Source: CAZZBK01 sp964387325
GTDB lineage: Bacteria; Planctomycetota; Planctomycetia; Pirellulales; PNKZ01
Assembly: GCA_964387325.1 (NCBI GenBank)
Contig: CAYLYE010000001.1
Span: forward strand, 80,095 to 144,094
Reading direction: 5' to 3'
Length of the DNA: 64,000 nt
Made by a program: the position numbers and the translations under genes. Numbering within the stretch: the stretch's first letter is position 1; each line of letters starts with the position of its first letter. Positions 11,150 to 19,840 of the stretch are shown here, in pieces. The notes beneath the pieces are model-generated. The model was not told where the DNA came from. It saw only the letters and a list, made by a program, of their open reading frames with translations, and did no database searches.

Positions 11150-11920
11150 ATGAACGCACCTGATCTCGAATCGCTCGCGCGGCAATTACTTGGCGGAGAA
11201 CTCTCGCTGCCCGAGTTTATCGGCCGCCTCAAGTCACCCAGCGTCGCCGACGTCGGCGAGGCGCAGGTCGATCTCGATCGCCGCAGTCGTTGCGGCTTTC
11301 CAGAGGTCGTCTACGGGGCGGGTAAATCACTCACCGCCCTCGAAAAAGTCTTTGCCGTTCTGCTCGCGCGCGGCGAGAACGTACTGGCCACTCGCATTAG
11401 CGCCGAGCAGGCTGCGGCCCTGGCCGAGAAATTTCCGCTCGGGCGATACAACCCCATCGGCCGCACGTATCGCATTTCGCTCAACGACTCGGCCACGAAA
11501 CCGATCGGCCGCGTGGCCATTGTCACGGCGGGGACCAGCGATCGCCCCGTGGCCGAAGAGGCCCGCGAAACCGCCGAATGGCTCGGGCTCGAGGTCCGCA
11601 TGCTCAATGATGTCGGAGTCGCCGGGCCACAACGTTTGCTCGCGCGGCTCGATGAGTTGGCCGGGGTTGATGCCGTCGTGGTCATCGCCGGCATGGAAGG
11701 GGCGCTGCCGAGTGTCGTCGCCGGCTATGTCGACTGCCCCGTGATCGGTGTTCCCACGAGCGTCGGCTACGGCGCGAGTTTTGGCGGTCTGTCGGCTTTG
11801 CTGAGTATGCTCAATAGCTGCGCGTCGAACGTCGCGGTCGTCAACATCGACGCCGGTTTCAAGGGCGCGTACTTGGCCGGGGTCATCGCCCGCGGCCGCC
11901 AACGAAAGCCGCTTCCATGA
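11150..11920 (+). CDS. larB: Pyridinium-3,5-biscarboxylic acid mononucleotide synthase LarB
   Basis: This is a 256-residue LarB-family protein. LarB carboxylates and hydrolyses nicotinic acid adenine dinucleotide to P2CMN, the first step of the nickel-pincer cofactor of lactate racemase and its relatives. Landmarks: an N-terminal helical region, DLDRRSRCGFPEVVYGAGK with the reactive cysteine at about residue 46, a PurE-like core VAIVTAGTSDRPVAEEA, and the C-terminal GVPTSVGYGASFGGLSALLSMLNSC. Length is typical. larC and larE are not nearby. The stop overlaps the start of nnrD by four bases, so the pair is probably co-translated; both enzymes work on nicotinamide-nucleotide chemistry. Confidence 0.93.
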   Translation: MNAPDLESLARQLLGGELSLPEFIGRLKSPSVADVGEAQVDLDRRSRCGFPEVVYGAGKSLTALEKVFAVLLARGENVLATRISAEQAAALAEKFPLGRYNPIGRTYRISLNDSATKPIGRVAIVTAGTSDRPVAEEARETAEWLGLEVRMLNDVGVAGPQRLLARLDELAGVDAVVVIAGMEGALPSVVAGYVDCPVIGVPTSVGYGASFGGLSALLSMLNSCASNVAVVNIDAGFKGAYLAGVIARGRQRKPLP

Positions 11921-12771
11921 GCAACGCGCCGCTCCCGCGACGACCTGAGCGCAAGTCCGATAGTCATAAAGGGGACTATGGTCGGGTGCTGCTCATTGGC
12001 GGCTCGCAAGGCATGGCCGGGGCGATCGCATTGGCCGGCATAGCCTGCCTGCGCAGCGGCGCGGGACTGGTTCACCTCGCCGTCCCTCGCGCGATACAAA
12101 CGACCGTCGCGCAATTCGAGCCCGCCTACATGACCCACGGTCTGAGCGACGACCTGCACGGGCGTTTTTCGCAGCGCGCACTCGCTCGGTTGCGGCCGCT
12201 CGTCGAGTCAGCCGATGTCGTCGCGCTCGGGCCGGGTATCGGCCGCTCGGTCGACGTACAGCGGCTCGTCGTCGAGTTGTATTCGAGCGTCTCTCGGCCA
12301 CTGGTCGTCGATGCCGACGCGCTCTACGCCCTGGGCCGACACCGTGCGGCGTTGCTCGATGCGCCTGCCGCGCGCATCTTCACTCCGCATCCCGGCGAGT
12401 TTCGCCGGCTCGTGTGGTGTGCTCCAGAAGCCTCGCGCGAACAACTCGAGGCGACCGCGATCGATTGGGCCGCACAGACCGGTACGGTGCTCGTGCTCAA
12501 AGGGCATCGCTCGCTCATCACCGACGGCGCACGTCATGAGCACAACACGACCGGCAACTCGGGCTTGGCCAAGGGAGGCAGCGGCGACGTACTCACCGGC
12601 ATCATTGCCGCGCTGTTGGCACAAGGGCTCGCGCCGTTCGAGGCCGCCCGGCTCGCGTGTCATGTTCACGGCCGCGCCGGCGATTGGGCTGCCGAGTCGC
12701 TCGGACAAATCGCCATGACGGCCGGCGACCTACCACGTTTTTTGTCCGCCGCTTTCAACGAGCTGGCATGA
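11917..12771 (+). CDS. nnrD: ADP-dependent NAD(P)H-hydrate dehydratase
   Basis: This is a 284-residue ribokinase-like protein of the YjeF C-terminal family. It dehydrates S-NAD(P)HX back to NAD(P)H using ADP, repairing damaged cofactor. Visible motifs: KGDYGRVLLIGGSQGMAGA at the N-terminus, the ALGPGIGR loop, VVDADAL, FTPHPGEF, VLKGHRSLI and the nucleotide-binding NSGLAKGGSGDVLTGIIAA. The N-terminal epimerase domain (NnrE) found in many fused proteins is absent, so this is the stand-alone dehydratase. It overlaps larB by four bases. Confidence 0.92.
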   Translation: MSNAPLPRRPERKSDSHKGDYGRVLLIGGSQGMAGAIALAGIACLRSGAGLVHLAVPRAIQTTVAQFEPAYMTHGLSDDLHGRFSQRALARLRPLVESADVVALGPGIGRSVDVQRLVVELYSSVSRPLVVDADALYALGRHRAALLDAPAARIFTPHPGEFRRLVWCAPEASREQLEATAIDWAAQTGTVLVLKGHRSLITDGARHEHNTTGNSGLAKGGSGDVLTGIIAALLAQGLAPFEAARLACHVHGRAGDWAAESLGQIAMTAGDLPRFLSAAFNELA

Positions 12772-12852
12772 CAACCCCTTCGCTCGGCGGGAGAAAGTCT
12801 GCGCGAAGCTCACCGATGTTAATGAGCATTGCAGTCCGCCGTGGAAAAATAT

Positions 12853-14208
12853 CTACGGACGATGGCGGGGCAGTTCGCTCTTGAAGTCGCCGAGGCTGTT
12901 CCAGTAGAGCCGTCGGTCGAGATCCACCTCCGACACCGCGACCGTGCCCCACTGCTTAGCCTGGGCGATCACGTCGCCGGTCTGATCGTACACGGCCGTG
13001 ATCATCCAGTTGCGGTCCACGTCGGTGTACGTGCTACTGACGACGTAGACATGATTCTCGCACGCCCGGGCTGCTGCCAGCCGCGGATTGCAACCCCAGA
13101 CGGGCCAGGCGATCACCTCGGCCCCACGATTGCTCAGCTCGCGTGCCGGCTCGGGAAAGAAGCCGTCGTAGCAGACCATCATGCCGACCTTTCCAAAGCG
13201 GGTCTCGAACACCGGATACTCGTGCCCCGGTGCACAGCCGCGCTCAATCTCGCCGCGCGGCAAGCAGACCTTGCGATACTTGCCCGCGATCTGACCATCG
13301 GGCCCGAGCAACACGGCGACGTTGTAAACCAAATGCTCGGCCCGTTCGAGTAACCCCACACAAATATACGTGTTGTACTGCTTCGCCAGAGCGCCGAAGA
13401 AATCCGTCGATGGGCCGGGCATTGACTCGGCACAGTCAGCGTAGCTCAGGCCGGTGTTGGCGAAGGTGATCGTCTCGCCGAGCACGATCAAGTCGGCCTT
13501 TTGCCTCGCGGCTTCGGCGATGAGCGGCACGTGCTGCTCGCGATTCTCGGCCGGGGTTTTGCCGCGCGGCATGAAATGCACGGCCGCCAAGCGGACCTTG
13601 CGCCCCTCGGGGGACGCGATCGGCGTAAGTGACACGTCGCTCCAGTCGATCCGCCCGAGTGGAGCCCATTGGCCATGCAACTCGATGACCGCTTGGCGAG
13701 CGGCCAGAGGCGTGTGATAGACGTCTGACACCTCGGTCCAACCCTGGGCATCGGTCGCTTTGTCGGTCGGGTGTTCCGCCTCGGCGACGGGCTTCCAACC
13801 GATCAGATAACCGCTCACGGCCGGGTCGTCATGCTTGACCGGTTTGCCATCGGCGTCGCGCCACAAGATCCGCACGACCGCGCTGCGGCGCGGCACCGTA
13901 ACGTTCGTCGTGTGACGGTAAGCGGTGAAGCGATAGTGTTTGCCCCCCTCGATCGGCAGCGTCTTGGTCCAAAAACCGTCGAGCCCTTCGCGCTGATCGT
14001 GTATGAGCGACCACTGCCCCTGTCGTGATCGACCCGAGTGCGGTTCATAACGGAACTGAGGTCGCAACTCGTCGCGCGGCGCCGCCGGCAGCCAGCCTTG
14101 CGCCTCGGTCGGGCTCGTTGAGCTGCCCGAGTCGATCGCCGCGACGAAGGGCCGGGCAAGCACGAAGGTCGCGATCAGAAACAGCGTAGCCAGGATAAGA
14201 CGCTTCAT
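12853..14208 (-). CDS. Exported carbon-nitrogen hydrolase (nitrilase superfamily)
   Basis: This is a 451-residue protein. A signal peptide or membrane anchor (LILATLFLIATFVLA) is followed by a carbohydrate-binding-like beta domain (residues about 35-190, FWTKTLPIEGGKHYRFTAY) and a nitrilase domain (about 200-450). The Glu-Lys-Cys catalytic triad is present: the E of IVLGETITF, the K of YRKVCLPRGE and the C of MMVCYDGFFPEP. The domain hydrolyses or condenses amides and nitriles; the substrate is unknown. The jelly-roll-like N-terminal domain plus exported nitrilase is a form common in planctomycetes. A strong ribosome site, GGAGG, lies 9 bases before the ATG. It is the last gene of the minus-strand run, separated from the lipoprotein gene by a hairpin element. 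Confidence 0.85.
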   Translation of the reverse strand: MKRLILATLFLIATFVLARPFVAAIDSGSSTSPTEAQGWLPAAPRDELRPQFRYEPHSGRSRQGQWSLIHDQREGLDGFWTKTLPIEGGKHYRFTAYRHTTNVTVPRRSAVVRILWRDADGKPVKHDDPAVSGYLIGWKPVAEAEHPTDKATDAQGWTEVSDVYHTPLAARQAVIELHGQWAPLGRIDWSDVSLTPIASPEGRKVRLAAVHFMPRGKTPAENREQHVPLIAEAARQKADLIVLGETITFANTGLSYADCAESMPGPSTDFFGALAKQYNTYICVGLLERAEHLVYNVAVLLGPDGQIAGKYRKVCLPRGEIERGCAPGHEYPVFETRFGKVGMMVCYDGFFPEPARELSNRGAEVIAWPVWGCNPRLAAARACENHVYVVSSTYTDVDRNWMITAVYDQTGDVIAQAKQWGTVAVSEVDLDRRLYWNSLGDFKSELPRHRP

Positions 14209-14241
14209 CGGATCAACCTCCTGAAAACGACGAGCAGAGCT

Positions 14242-14342
14242 ATTGATCCTCAGATAATGAACTTAACAGGCCGAGCAACGCGAGGACGGTATTTACGGAC
14301 TCCCGCTGGTCGTCCTGTCAACTTCATTTCCTGAACCTCAAT
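14242..14342. repeat. 101-bp inverted-repeat (hairpin) element, copy 1
   Basis: The ends are imperfect 29-base inverted repeats: ATTGATCCTCAGATAATG... on the left and the complement of ATTGAGGTTCAGGAAATG... on the right. The interior (GCAACGCGAGGACGG...CTCCCGCTGGTCGT) can also pair, so nearly the whole unit folds into one long stem with a short apical loop. A second copy lies at 19671-19772 in the same orientation. It could be a MITE, a REP-like element or a structured RNA; it follows the lipoprotein stop on the minus strand but has no U-tract. Confidence 0.85.
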
Positions 14343-14403
14343 CACCGGCCATTTTACCTTGGCGAAGGACCAGAAGAAACCGTTGAGCTGCGTGGCGCAA
14401 CGG

Positions 14404-14916
14404 TCATTTCTTCTCATCACCATGAGCATGCGGCGCGAGTGTGCCCACGAAGGCTTTGCCGTTGATTTCAAGGTTGATACGACCGGTCATGGTCTTGTCG
14501 TCGAGCGCCTCGCACAGCGCCTCGCTGACCAGCGTGAAGCAGGAGGACAGAGGGGCCGGATCTTTCGGGTCGGGCTTAGCACTCAAGCGAAATTGCTTTG
14601 GCTTGCCGGCAACAACCAAATTCACCACGAGCTCTTTGGCCTCGATTGGCACGGTCAGCTTGGCGGTCGAATCGAGGACATAGACGGTCATGGTGTGCGT
14701 CGCGTCGTCGTGTAGCAACTCGGCGTGATACTCTTCTTTGCCCAACTCGATCAGCTCGCCGTGATGCGGGCCTTCGCTCGGATGGTCATGCTCGGCATGC
14801 TGGGTGGCCGCCGTGGGCGCTGAGGTCGGAGTGGCTTTGTTGCCATCGCAACCCGTGAGGATCATGCAGGCGAACGAGACAGAAAACAAGACAATACCAA
14901 GAACGCAGCAACGCAT
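14404..14916 (-). CDS. His-rich lipoprotein of the RND efflux cluster
   Basis: This is a 170-residue protein with a lipoprotein signal peptide ending in the lipobox LTGC, giving lipidated Cys23. The mature N-terminus is rich in His and acidic residues (QHAEHDHPSEGPHHGELIEL), typical of metal-binding proteins. A beta-rich domain follows (TMTVYVLDSTAKLTVPIEAK) and the C-terminus is again His/Asp-rich (PHAHGDEKK). It lies 53 bases after cusA in the same direction and is probably co-transcribed. It may act as a periplasmic metal chaperone or sensor for the pump, which is inference. Similar small proteins accompany planctomycete CusAB pairs. Confidence 0.8.
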   Translation of the reverse strand: MRCCVLGIVLFSVSFACMILTGCDGNKATPTSAPTAATQHAEHDHPSEGPHHGELIELGKEEYHAELLHDDATHTMTVYVLDSTAKLTVPIEAKELVVNLVVAGKPKQFRLSAKPDPKDPAPLSSCFTLVSEALCEALDDKTMTGRINLEINGKAFVGTLAPHAHGDEKK

Positions 14917-14969
14917 GGATTAGCTCTTTCTTTCAAATGCAGATTTGGACATCAACCGAGGAGACGCGA

Positions 14970-17900
14970 TTAGGAATGGATATTCGTGGAATGTGAGTGC
15001 TCGTCCGATAATTCATCATGCTCCGAGGCGATCCGTTGCCGCTCAGCCTGATTACGGCCAAAGCACCAGAACAAGGCCGGATGCACGAAGAAGTCGAGCA
15101 ATGTGGAACTGACGAGGCCGCCCAAGATGACGGTCGCCACCGGATACAAGATCTCTTTGCCGGGTTCACCCGCGGCGAGCACCAACGGGATCAGCGCGAT
15201 ACCAGCCGTGAGCGCGGTCATGAGCATCGGTGCGAGTCGCTCCTGGCCAGCTCGCTCGACCATCGCGGGGGTGAATGCCTCGCCTTCGTGACGGACCAGA
15301 TGCAGATAATGGGCGATGAGTAGAATGCCGTTGCGCGAGGCGATGCCCGACAACGAGATAAAGCCCACCATGCTGGCAACGGTCAGCGATTGCTTGGTGA
15401 GCACCAGTGCCGCGACGGCGCCGATCGCGGCCATCGGCAGTGCCGCGAGCACTTGCAGCGCCAGGTTGACCGATCGAAAAAGCGTATACAAAGCCAGGAA
15501 CATGCCGACGAGCGACACCAGACTCAGCAGGCCAATCAAGCGTGTCGCCTGACGCTGACTCTCGAATTGGCCACCGTATTCGAGAAAATATCCGCTGGGG
15601 AGCGAGGCCTGGATGGGCTCGAGTTGCTTTTGGATATCGAGCACGACGCCATTCAAGTCGCGGCCGGCCGTGTTGCATTGAATGATGATCCGCCGCCGGA
15701 CATTTTCGCGATTGATCGTGTTCGGTCCGCTCGCTTGAGTCAGCTCGGCCACGGTTTCGAGCGGGACACGACCGCCCGAAGCAAGGTTGATCGACAACCG
15801 CCGCAAGGTGTCTAAGTTGACGCGGTATGGATCGTCGAGCTTGACGACCAGATCGAATTTGCGTTCGCCTTGTACGATCTCGGACACGGTGCGACCGTTC
15901 ATGGCCGTGGTGATGAATTCGTTCACCTCGTCGGCCGTGAGTCCATACTCCATCAGCTTGTGTCGTTTTAGTTGGATTTGTAGTTGAGGGATTTCGACCT
16001 GCTGCTCGACCATCAGGTCTTTGACGCCGCGGACAGCGGCGATGGCCGCTTTCATTTTCTCGGCCGTTCGCCGGAGCACGTCGAGATCGTCGCCGAAGAG
16101 CTTGATACCGACTTGCGCCTTGACGCCTGAGAGCATATGCGAGATGAGATGTTGCAACGGCTGCTCGGCCGCGATGACCACGCCCGGCACTTGGGTCAAT
16201 TCTTCGCGCAGCTGTTCCAGCAACTGTTCGCGCGTTTGGCCCGAGTGGGGATCGAAGCTGATGATGATTTCCGAGGTGTTCACCCCCTCGGCGTGCTCGT
16301 CGAGTTCGGCGCGACCCGTGCGACGACCGAAGTTGAGTACCCCTTTCACCGCCTTGATCCGCTGGTCGACCAGCGCGGCAATCTGATTAGAGGTTTCGAG
16401 CGAAGTGCCCGGCGGCAACAGGGCATTGATCTGCACGCTCCCTTCGTTGAACGGCGGCAGGAAGTCGCGGCCCAGTTGTGTAACCATCAGCACACTTGCC
16501 AGCACGGCAATAGCCACGGCCCCGAGGATCGGCGCGGGGTGGCGAACACTGATCCGGATCGCATAGCCCGCGAGTTGCTTGAGTCTCCGCAACAGCCAGC
16601 CATCTTCGTCGTGTTGCATGAACTTCGCGCGCGGTAGCAGCCAGTACGACAGCACGGGGGTCACCGTGAGCGACACGACCAACGAAGCCAGGATCGAGAC
16701 GATGTACGCGATGCCCAGCGGGGTGAACAGTTTGCCTTCGATTCCTTCCAAGGCAAAGAGCGGCACGAATACCAAGACCACGAGGATCGTGCTGAAGACG
16801 ATCGAGTTGCGGACCTCGCAACTGGCTTCGTAAACGACTCGCAACGGCGATTTTGGCACACTCCGATGCCGATTCTCGCGCAGCCGCCTAAAGATGTTCT
16901 CGACGTCGACAATCGCATCGTCGACCAATTCACCAATGGCGATAGCCAAGCCGCCGAGTGTCATCGTGTTGATCGACATGCCCAGCCATTTGAACACCAA
17001 CGCGGTTACGACGATCGACAAGGGGATGGCCGTGAGGGTGATGAACGTCGTGCGAAAGTTGAGCAAGAACAGGAATAGCACGATCACGACCAAAACACCT
17101 CCGTCGCGTAGCGCTTCGATGACGTTTTTGATGCTCAGATCGATGAACGTTTTTTGCTGATAGATTTGTGAATTGATACGCAGGTCGGCAGGGAGCGCGG
17201 GGCGCAACTCGTCGAGGGCGCGCGTAATGTCGTCGGTTAGGCGCCGTGTGTCGGCGCCGGGTTGTTTCGAGATCACCATCATCACGGCGCTCAGGCCATT
17301 GATCGCGGCATCGCCGCGTTTGACTTGCGCCGCTTCGACCACGCGCGCCACTTGACCGAGCACGACCGGTCGCTCGCCACTGGCTTTGACCACGACGCTG
17401 TGTAAGTCGGCGAGCGATTGGATTCGCCCCAATGATCGCACCAGCAGTTCGTTGCCCCCTTGGTTGAGATATCCGCCCGTGGCATTCGAGTTGCTGGCCT
17501 GTACGGCGGCTTCGACATCGGCCAAGGTGACGCCGTAGTTCAACAGCAGATGAGGGTCGACGAGCACCTGAAACTGTTTGCGGCCGCCCCCCATGGTCAC
17601 CACCTGTGCCACGCCGGGGATGGTCAGCAACCGCTGCCGCACGACCCAATCGGCGAGGGTGCGCACATCGAGCGGCGACGTTGCACCGTTCTCGCTGTAG
17701 ATCCCGATGTGAACCACTTGCCCCATGATCGATGAGATGGGTGCCAACTGCGGCCGTACCCCTTGCGGCATACGATCGAGCGCGAGGGCAATTTTCTCGG
17801 CCACGATTTGCCGATCGATGTAGATATCGGTACCCCAGGCGAATTCGACATAGATGACCGATAGCCCCACCCCCGACGAGCTGCGAACCGTTTGCACTCC

Positions 17901-18131
17901 GGTGGCACCGTTGAGCACGGACTCCAGCGGAAACGTAATCAGCGTCTCGACTTCTTCCGGAGCCAGGCCAGGGGCTTCGGTCAAGATCGTGACCCGGGGC
18001 CGATTCAAATCCGGAAACACGTCGATGGGCAACCCATACAACACATAGCTGCCGTAGACGAGCGCCACGAGCGCCGCCACGAGCGTGAGCAGTCGATAAC
18101 GAAGGGCCAACTTGATAACGGCGTTGAGCAT
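14970..18131 (-). CDS. HME-type RND efflux permease (CusA/CzcA family)
   Basis: From the ATG at 18131 this is 1,053 residues, the standard size for an RND permease; a TTG at 18146 is the alternative start. It exports metal ions across the inner membrane and periplasm, driven by protons. Seen: the first membrane helix (LLTLVAALVALVYGSYVLY), the EAPGLAPEEVETLITFPLE pore-domain start, GVGLSVIYVEFAWGTDIY, and in TM4 the segment AIGELVDDAIVDVENIF, whose two Asp and one Glu are the proton-relay residues of heavy-metal RND pumps. The periplasmic docking domain and the second half (TM7-12) are complete. It pairs with the adaptor gene just upstream. No outer-membrane channel (CusC/CzcC) gene is adjacent. 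Metal specificity (Cu/Ag versus Co/Zn/Cd) cannot be fixed by eye. Confidence 0.92.
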   Translation of the reverse strand: MLNAVIKLALRYRLLTLVAALVALVYGSYVLYGLPIDVFPDLNRPRVTILTEAPGLAPEEVETLITFPLESVLNGATGVQTVRSSSGVGLSVIYVEFAWGTDIYIDRQIVAEKIALALDRMPQGVRPQLAPISSIMGQVVHIGIYSENGATSPLDVRTLADWVVRQRLLTIPGVAQVVTMGGGRKQFQVLVDPHLLLNYGVTLADVEAAVQASNSNATGGYLNQGGNELLVRSLGRIQSLADLHSVVVKASGERPVVLGQVARVVEAAQVKRGDAAINGLSAVMMVISKQPGADTRRLTDDITRALDELRPALPADLRINSQIYQQKTFIDLSIKNVIEALRDGGVLVVIVLFLFLLNFRTTFITLTAIPLSIVVTALVFKWLGMSINTMTLGGLAIAIGELVDDAIVDVENIFRRLRENRHRSVPKSPLRVVYEASCEVRNSIVFSTILVVLVFVPLFALEGIEGKLFTPLGIAYIVSILASLVVSLTVTPVLSYWLLPRAKFMQHDEDGWLLRRLKQLAGYAIRISVRHPAPILGAVAIAVLASVLMVTQLGRDFLPPFNEGSVQINALLPPGTSLETSNQIAALVDQRIKAVKGVLNFGRRTGRAELDEHAEGVNTSEIIISFDPHSGQTREQLLEQLREELTQVPGVVIAAEQPLQHLISHMLSGVKAQVGIKLFGDDLDVLRRTAEKMKAAIAAVRGVKDLMVEQQVEIPQLQIQLKRHKLMEYGLTADEVNEFITTAMNGRTVSEIVQGERKFDLVVKLDDPYRVNLDTLRRLSINLASGGRVPLETVAELTQASGPNTINRENVRRRIIIQCNTAGRDLNGVVLDIQKQLEPIQASLPSGYFLEYGGQFESQRQATRLIGLLSLVSLVGMFLALYTLFRSVNLALQVLAALPMAAIGAVAALVLTKQSLTVASMVGFISLSGIASRNGILLIAHYLHLVRHEGEAFTPAMVERAGQERLAPMLMTALTAGIALIPLVLAAGEPGKEILYPVATVILGGLVSSTLLDFFVHPALFWCFGRNQAERQRIASEHDELSDEHSHSTNIHS

Positions 18132-18195
18132 GAAGACTCGTGGCAAAATGAGCGATGAGGCTTGGATCCGGTGTCGGAATCGGTCGTCGTGTGCG

Positions 18196-19617
18196 CTAGT
18201 GGTTATGGCCTGCGTGCGGATCGACTCCGCCGCCGGCTTTGTTTTTCAAGGCCAACTGCAATTGCTGTGCGGCTGACAGTGCGATGCGTTCGCCGGGAAA
18301 GATCGAGCCATCGTTGGCGATGACCACCGACTGGGGATCACGGTACTCGACACGCACGGCTTGTCGATCGAAGCGTGCGCCGTTGGCGCGAAATACATAG
18401 TTCTCGACGCCCTCTTGAGCCACGGCGTCGGTGGGTAACACGATGCGCTCGGTCCAGCGTTCGACCGGCACGCGCAGCTGCATCCGCTGACCCGGTTTGT
18501 ACCGCCACTCGACGAATCGCTGGCTCCCTGTGTCGCGCGTATCGCGCACGGTCTGATTCGGCAAGATGACGTAAAAATGCAATGCGCGTGAACTCAGGTC
18601 GACGCGATTGGCTACGTACGCCATATGCAGGTCGCCGATCTGGTTCGCCGCCGAGACCTTGCCTTCAAGGATCGCCGTGACCATCGTATCGTCGGCGACG
18701 GCTTGCGTAATATGCGGCGCGTCTTGCTCGAAGGCCTCGCCTTCGATGAGCAACTCACGATGGTCGGTCAACACGGCCAGCGTGTCTCCGACAGTTACGT
18801 GTTGACCATGCTCGACCTTGAGCTCCTGGACTTGCAGGATGACTTCATCCGTGGACACCGGCGTCGGGTTGGCTTTGCTCGGCGCGCGGACGGTGATGGT
18901 GCTCAGCAGCGTCCGCGTTTTCAGGATACTTTCGACCTGGGGCTCGGTTAGCCCATGCAGCAATAACGCTTGCCGTTGGGCGCGGTGTACGGCCTCTTGC
19001 TTCTGTTGCTCGTATTTGCGTTCCAGAACGGTCTTCATAGCAATAACCCCTTCGGAGATGCTTTCGAGCCGGGCAATTTCGCGTCGCACCACGTCCAGTT
19101 CCTCAGTCGTGCGCAGCAAGTCGGCTTGGGCTTGCACCAACTCTTCGTGCGTGAGCCGAACCTCGAACAACGCCTGATCGGGCGAGACCGCTTCCCCTTC
19201 GGTGGGATGTATCTTGGTCACGTAACCGGTCATCGGCGCGATGATGTCGATTTTCGAGCGACCGCGCCGTTCGACAACAATACCCGGCACGCTGATCGTG
19301 CGATCAAACGCTGAGAGCGCCACGGGCCCTTCACGCAACCCAATACTGTCGCGTGCTTGATTGCTTAACTCCAGCGAGTGCTCCTCGGCGTGGCTGGCAT
19401 GCGCATGGTCGTGACCGACGTGAGCTGGAGATGATGCTGCCGTGGGAGTGACGTGGCCGCTGGCGCTCTTGCCAAGTGCCAGCAGCAGTTGCTCACGCAC
19501 TGCGGGCAGCGACCAGCCACACGCGGCAATCAGTACGATTCCAACGACCCAGCCGAAAGGTCCTCGCGAAGGACGACGGACGGTCGATGGCGGTGTGAGT
19601 GGAGTTACGCTAGACAT
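18196..19617 (-). CDS. RND efflux periplasmic adaptor (CusB/CzcB family)
   Basis: Read from the ATG at 19617 this is 473 residues; a TTG further up is possible but has no better ribosome site. One N-terminal membrane helix (VVGIVLIAACGW) is followed by a His-rich stretch (HVGHDHAHASHAEEHS), a barrel-sandwich domain (ISVPGIVVERRGRSKIDIIA), a long coiled-coil hairpin (about 150-230), a second lipoyl half, and a beta-barrel domain. The last residues are again metal-binding in look (DPHAGHNH). It connects the RND pump to the outer-membrane channel and may deliver metal. It lies 64 bases upstream of the permease. A hairpin element sits between this gene and the His/Cys-rich gene upstream. Confidence 0.9.
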   Translation of the reverse strand: MSSVTPLTPPSTVRRPSRGPFGWVVGIVLIAACGWSLPAVREQLLLALGKSASGHVTPTAASSPAHVGHDHAHASHAEEHSLELSNQARDSIGLREGPVALSAFDRTISVPGIVVERRGRSKIDIIAPMTGYVTKIHPTEGEAVSPDQALFEVRLTHEELVQAQADLLRTTEELDVVRREIARLESISEGVIAMKTVLERKYEQQKQEAVHRAQRQALLLHGLTEPQVESILKTRTLLSTITVRAPSKANPTPVSTDEVILQVQELKVEHGQHVTVGDTLAVLTDHRELLIEGEAFEQDAPHITQAVADDTMVTAILEGKVSAANQIGDLHMAYVANRVDLSSRALHFYVILPNQTVRDTRDTGSQRFVEWRYKPGQRMQLRVPVERWTERIVLPTDAVAQEGVENYVFRANGARFDRQAVRVEYRDPQSVVIANDGSIFPGERIALSAAQQLQLALKNKAGGGVDPHAGHNH

Positions 19618-19670
19618 GATCGCACCTGCATGAACAAAGGCTGAAAACAACGTCTTCTCGGCGCGGAATT

Positions 19671-19772
19671 ATTGATCCTCAGCTAAATGGCTTAACTAGG
19701 CCAAGCAACGCGAGGCTGGTATTTCCGGACTCCCGCTGGTCGTCCTGTTAAGTTCATGATCTGAGCCTCAAT
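19671..19772. repeat. 102-bp inverted-repeat (hairpin) element, copy 2
   Basis: It has the same design and orientation as the copy at 14242. The 5' arm ATTGATCCTCAGCTAAATGG pairs with a 3' arm complementary to ATTGAGGCTCAGATCATG. The central 45 bases match copy 1 at all but about four positions. It lies between the His/Cys-rich gene and the adaptor gene, so the two copies bracket the three efflux genes. Confidence 0.85.
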
Positions 19773-19840
19773 ACCCAATGAGGGATCGCGACCGAGAGAT
19801 CAAACGAGCACACACGGCCGAGAATGCCGCGCGCAGAGCG

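Noticed and set aside
14242..19772. Hairpin elements as integron attC sites, because ACTTAAC and GTTAAGT match the R-box consensus
   Set aside because: The base pairing continues more than 20 bases outside these boxes, unlike attC, and no integrase gene or cassette array is present.
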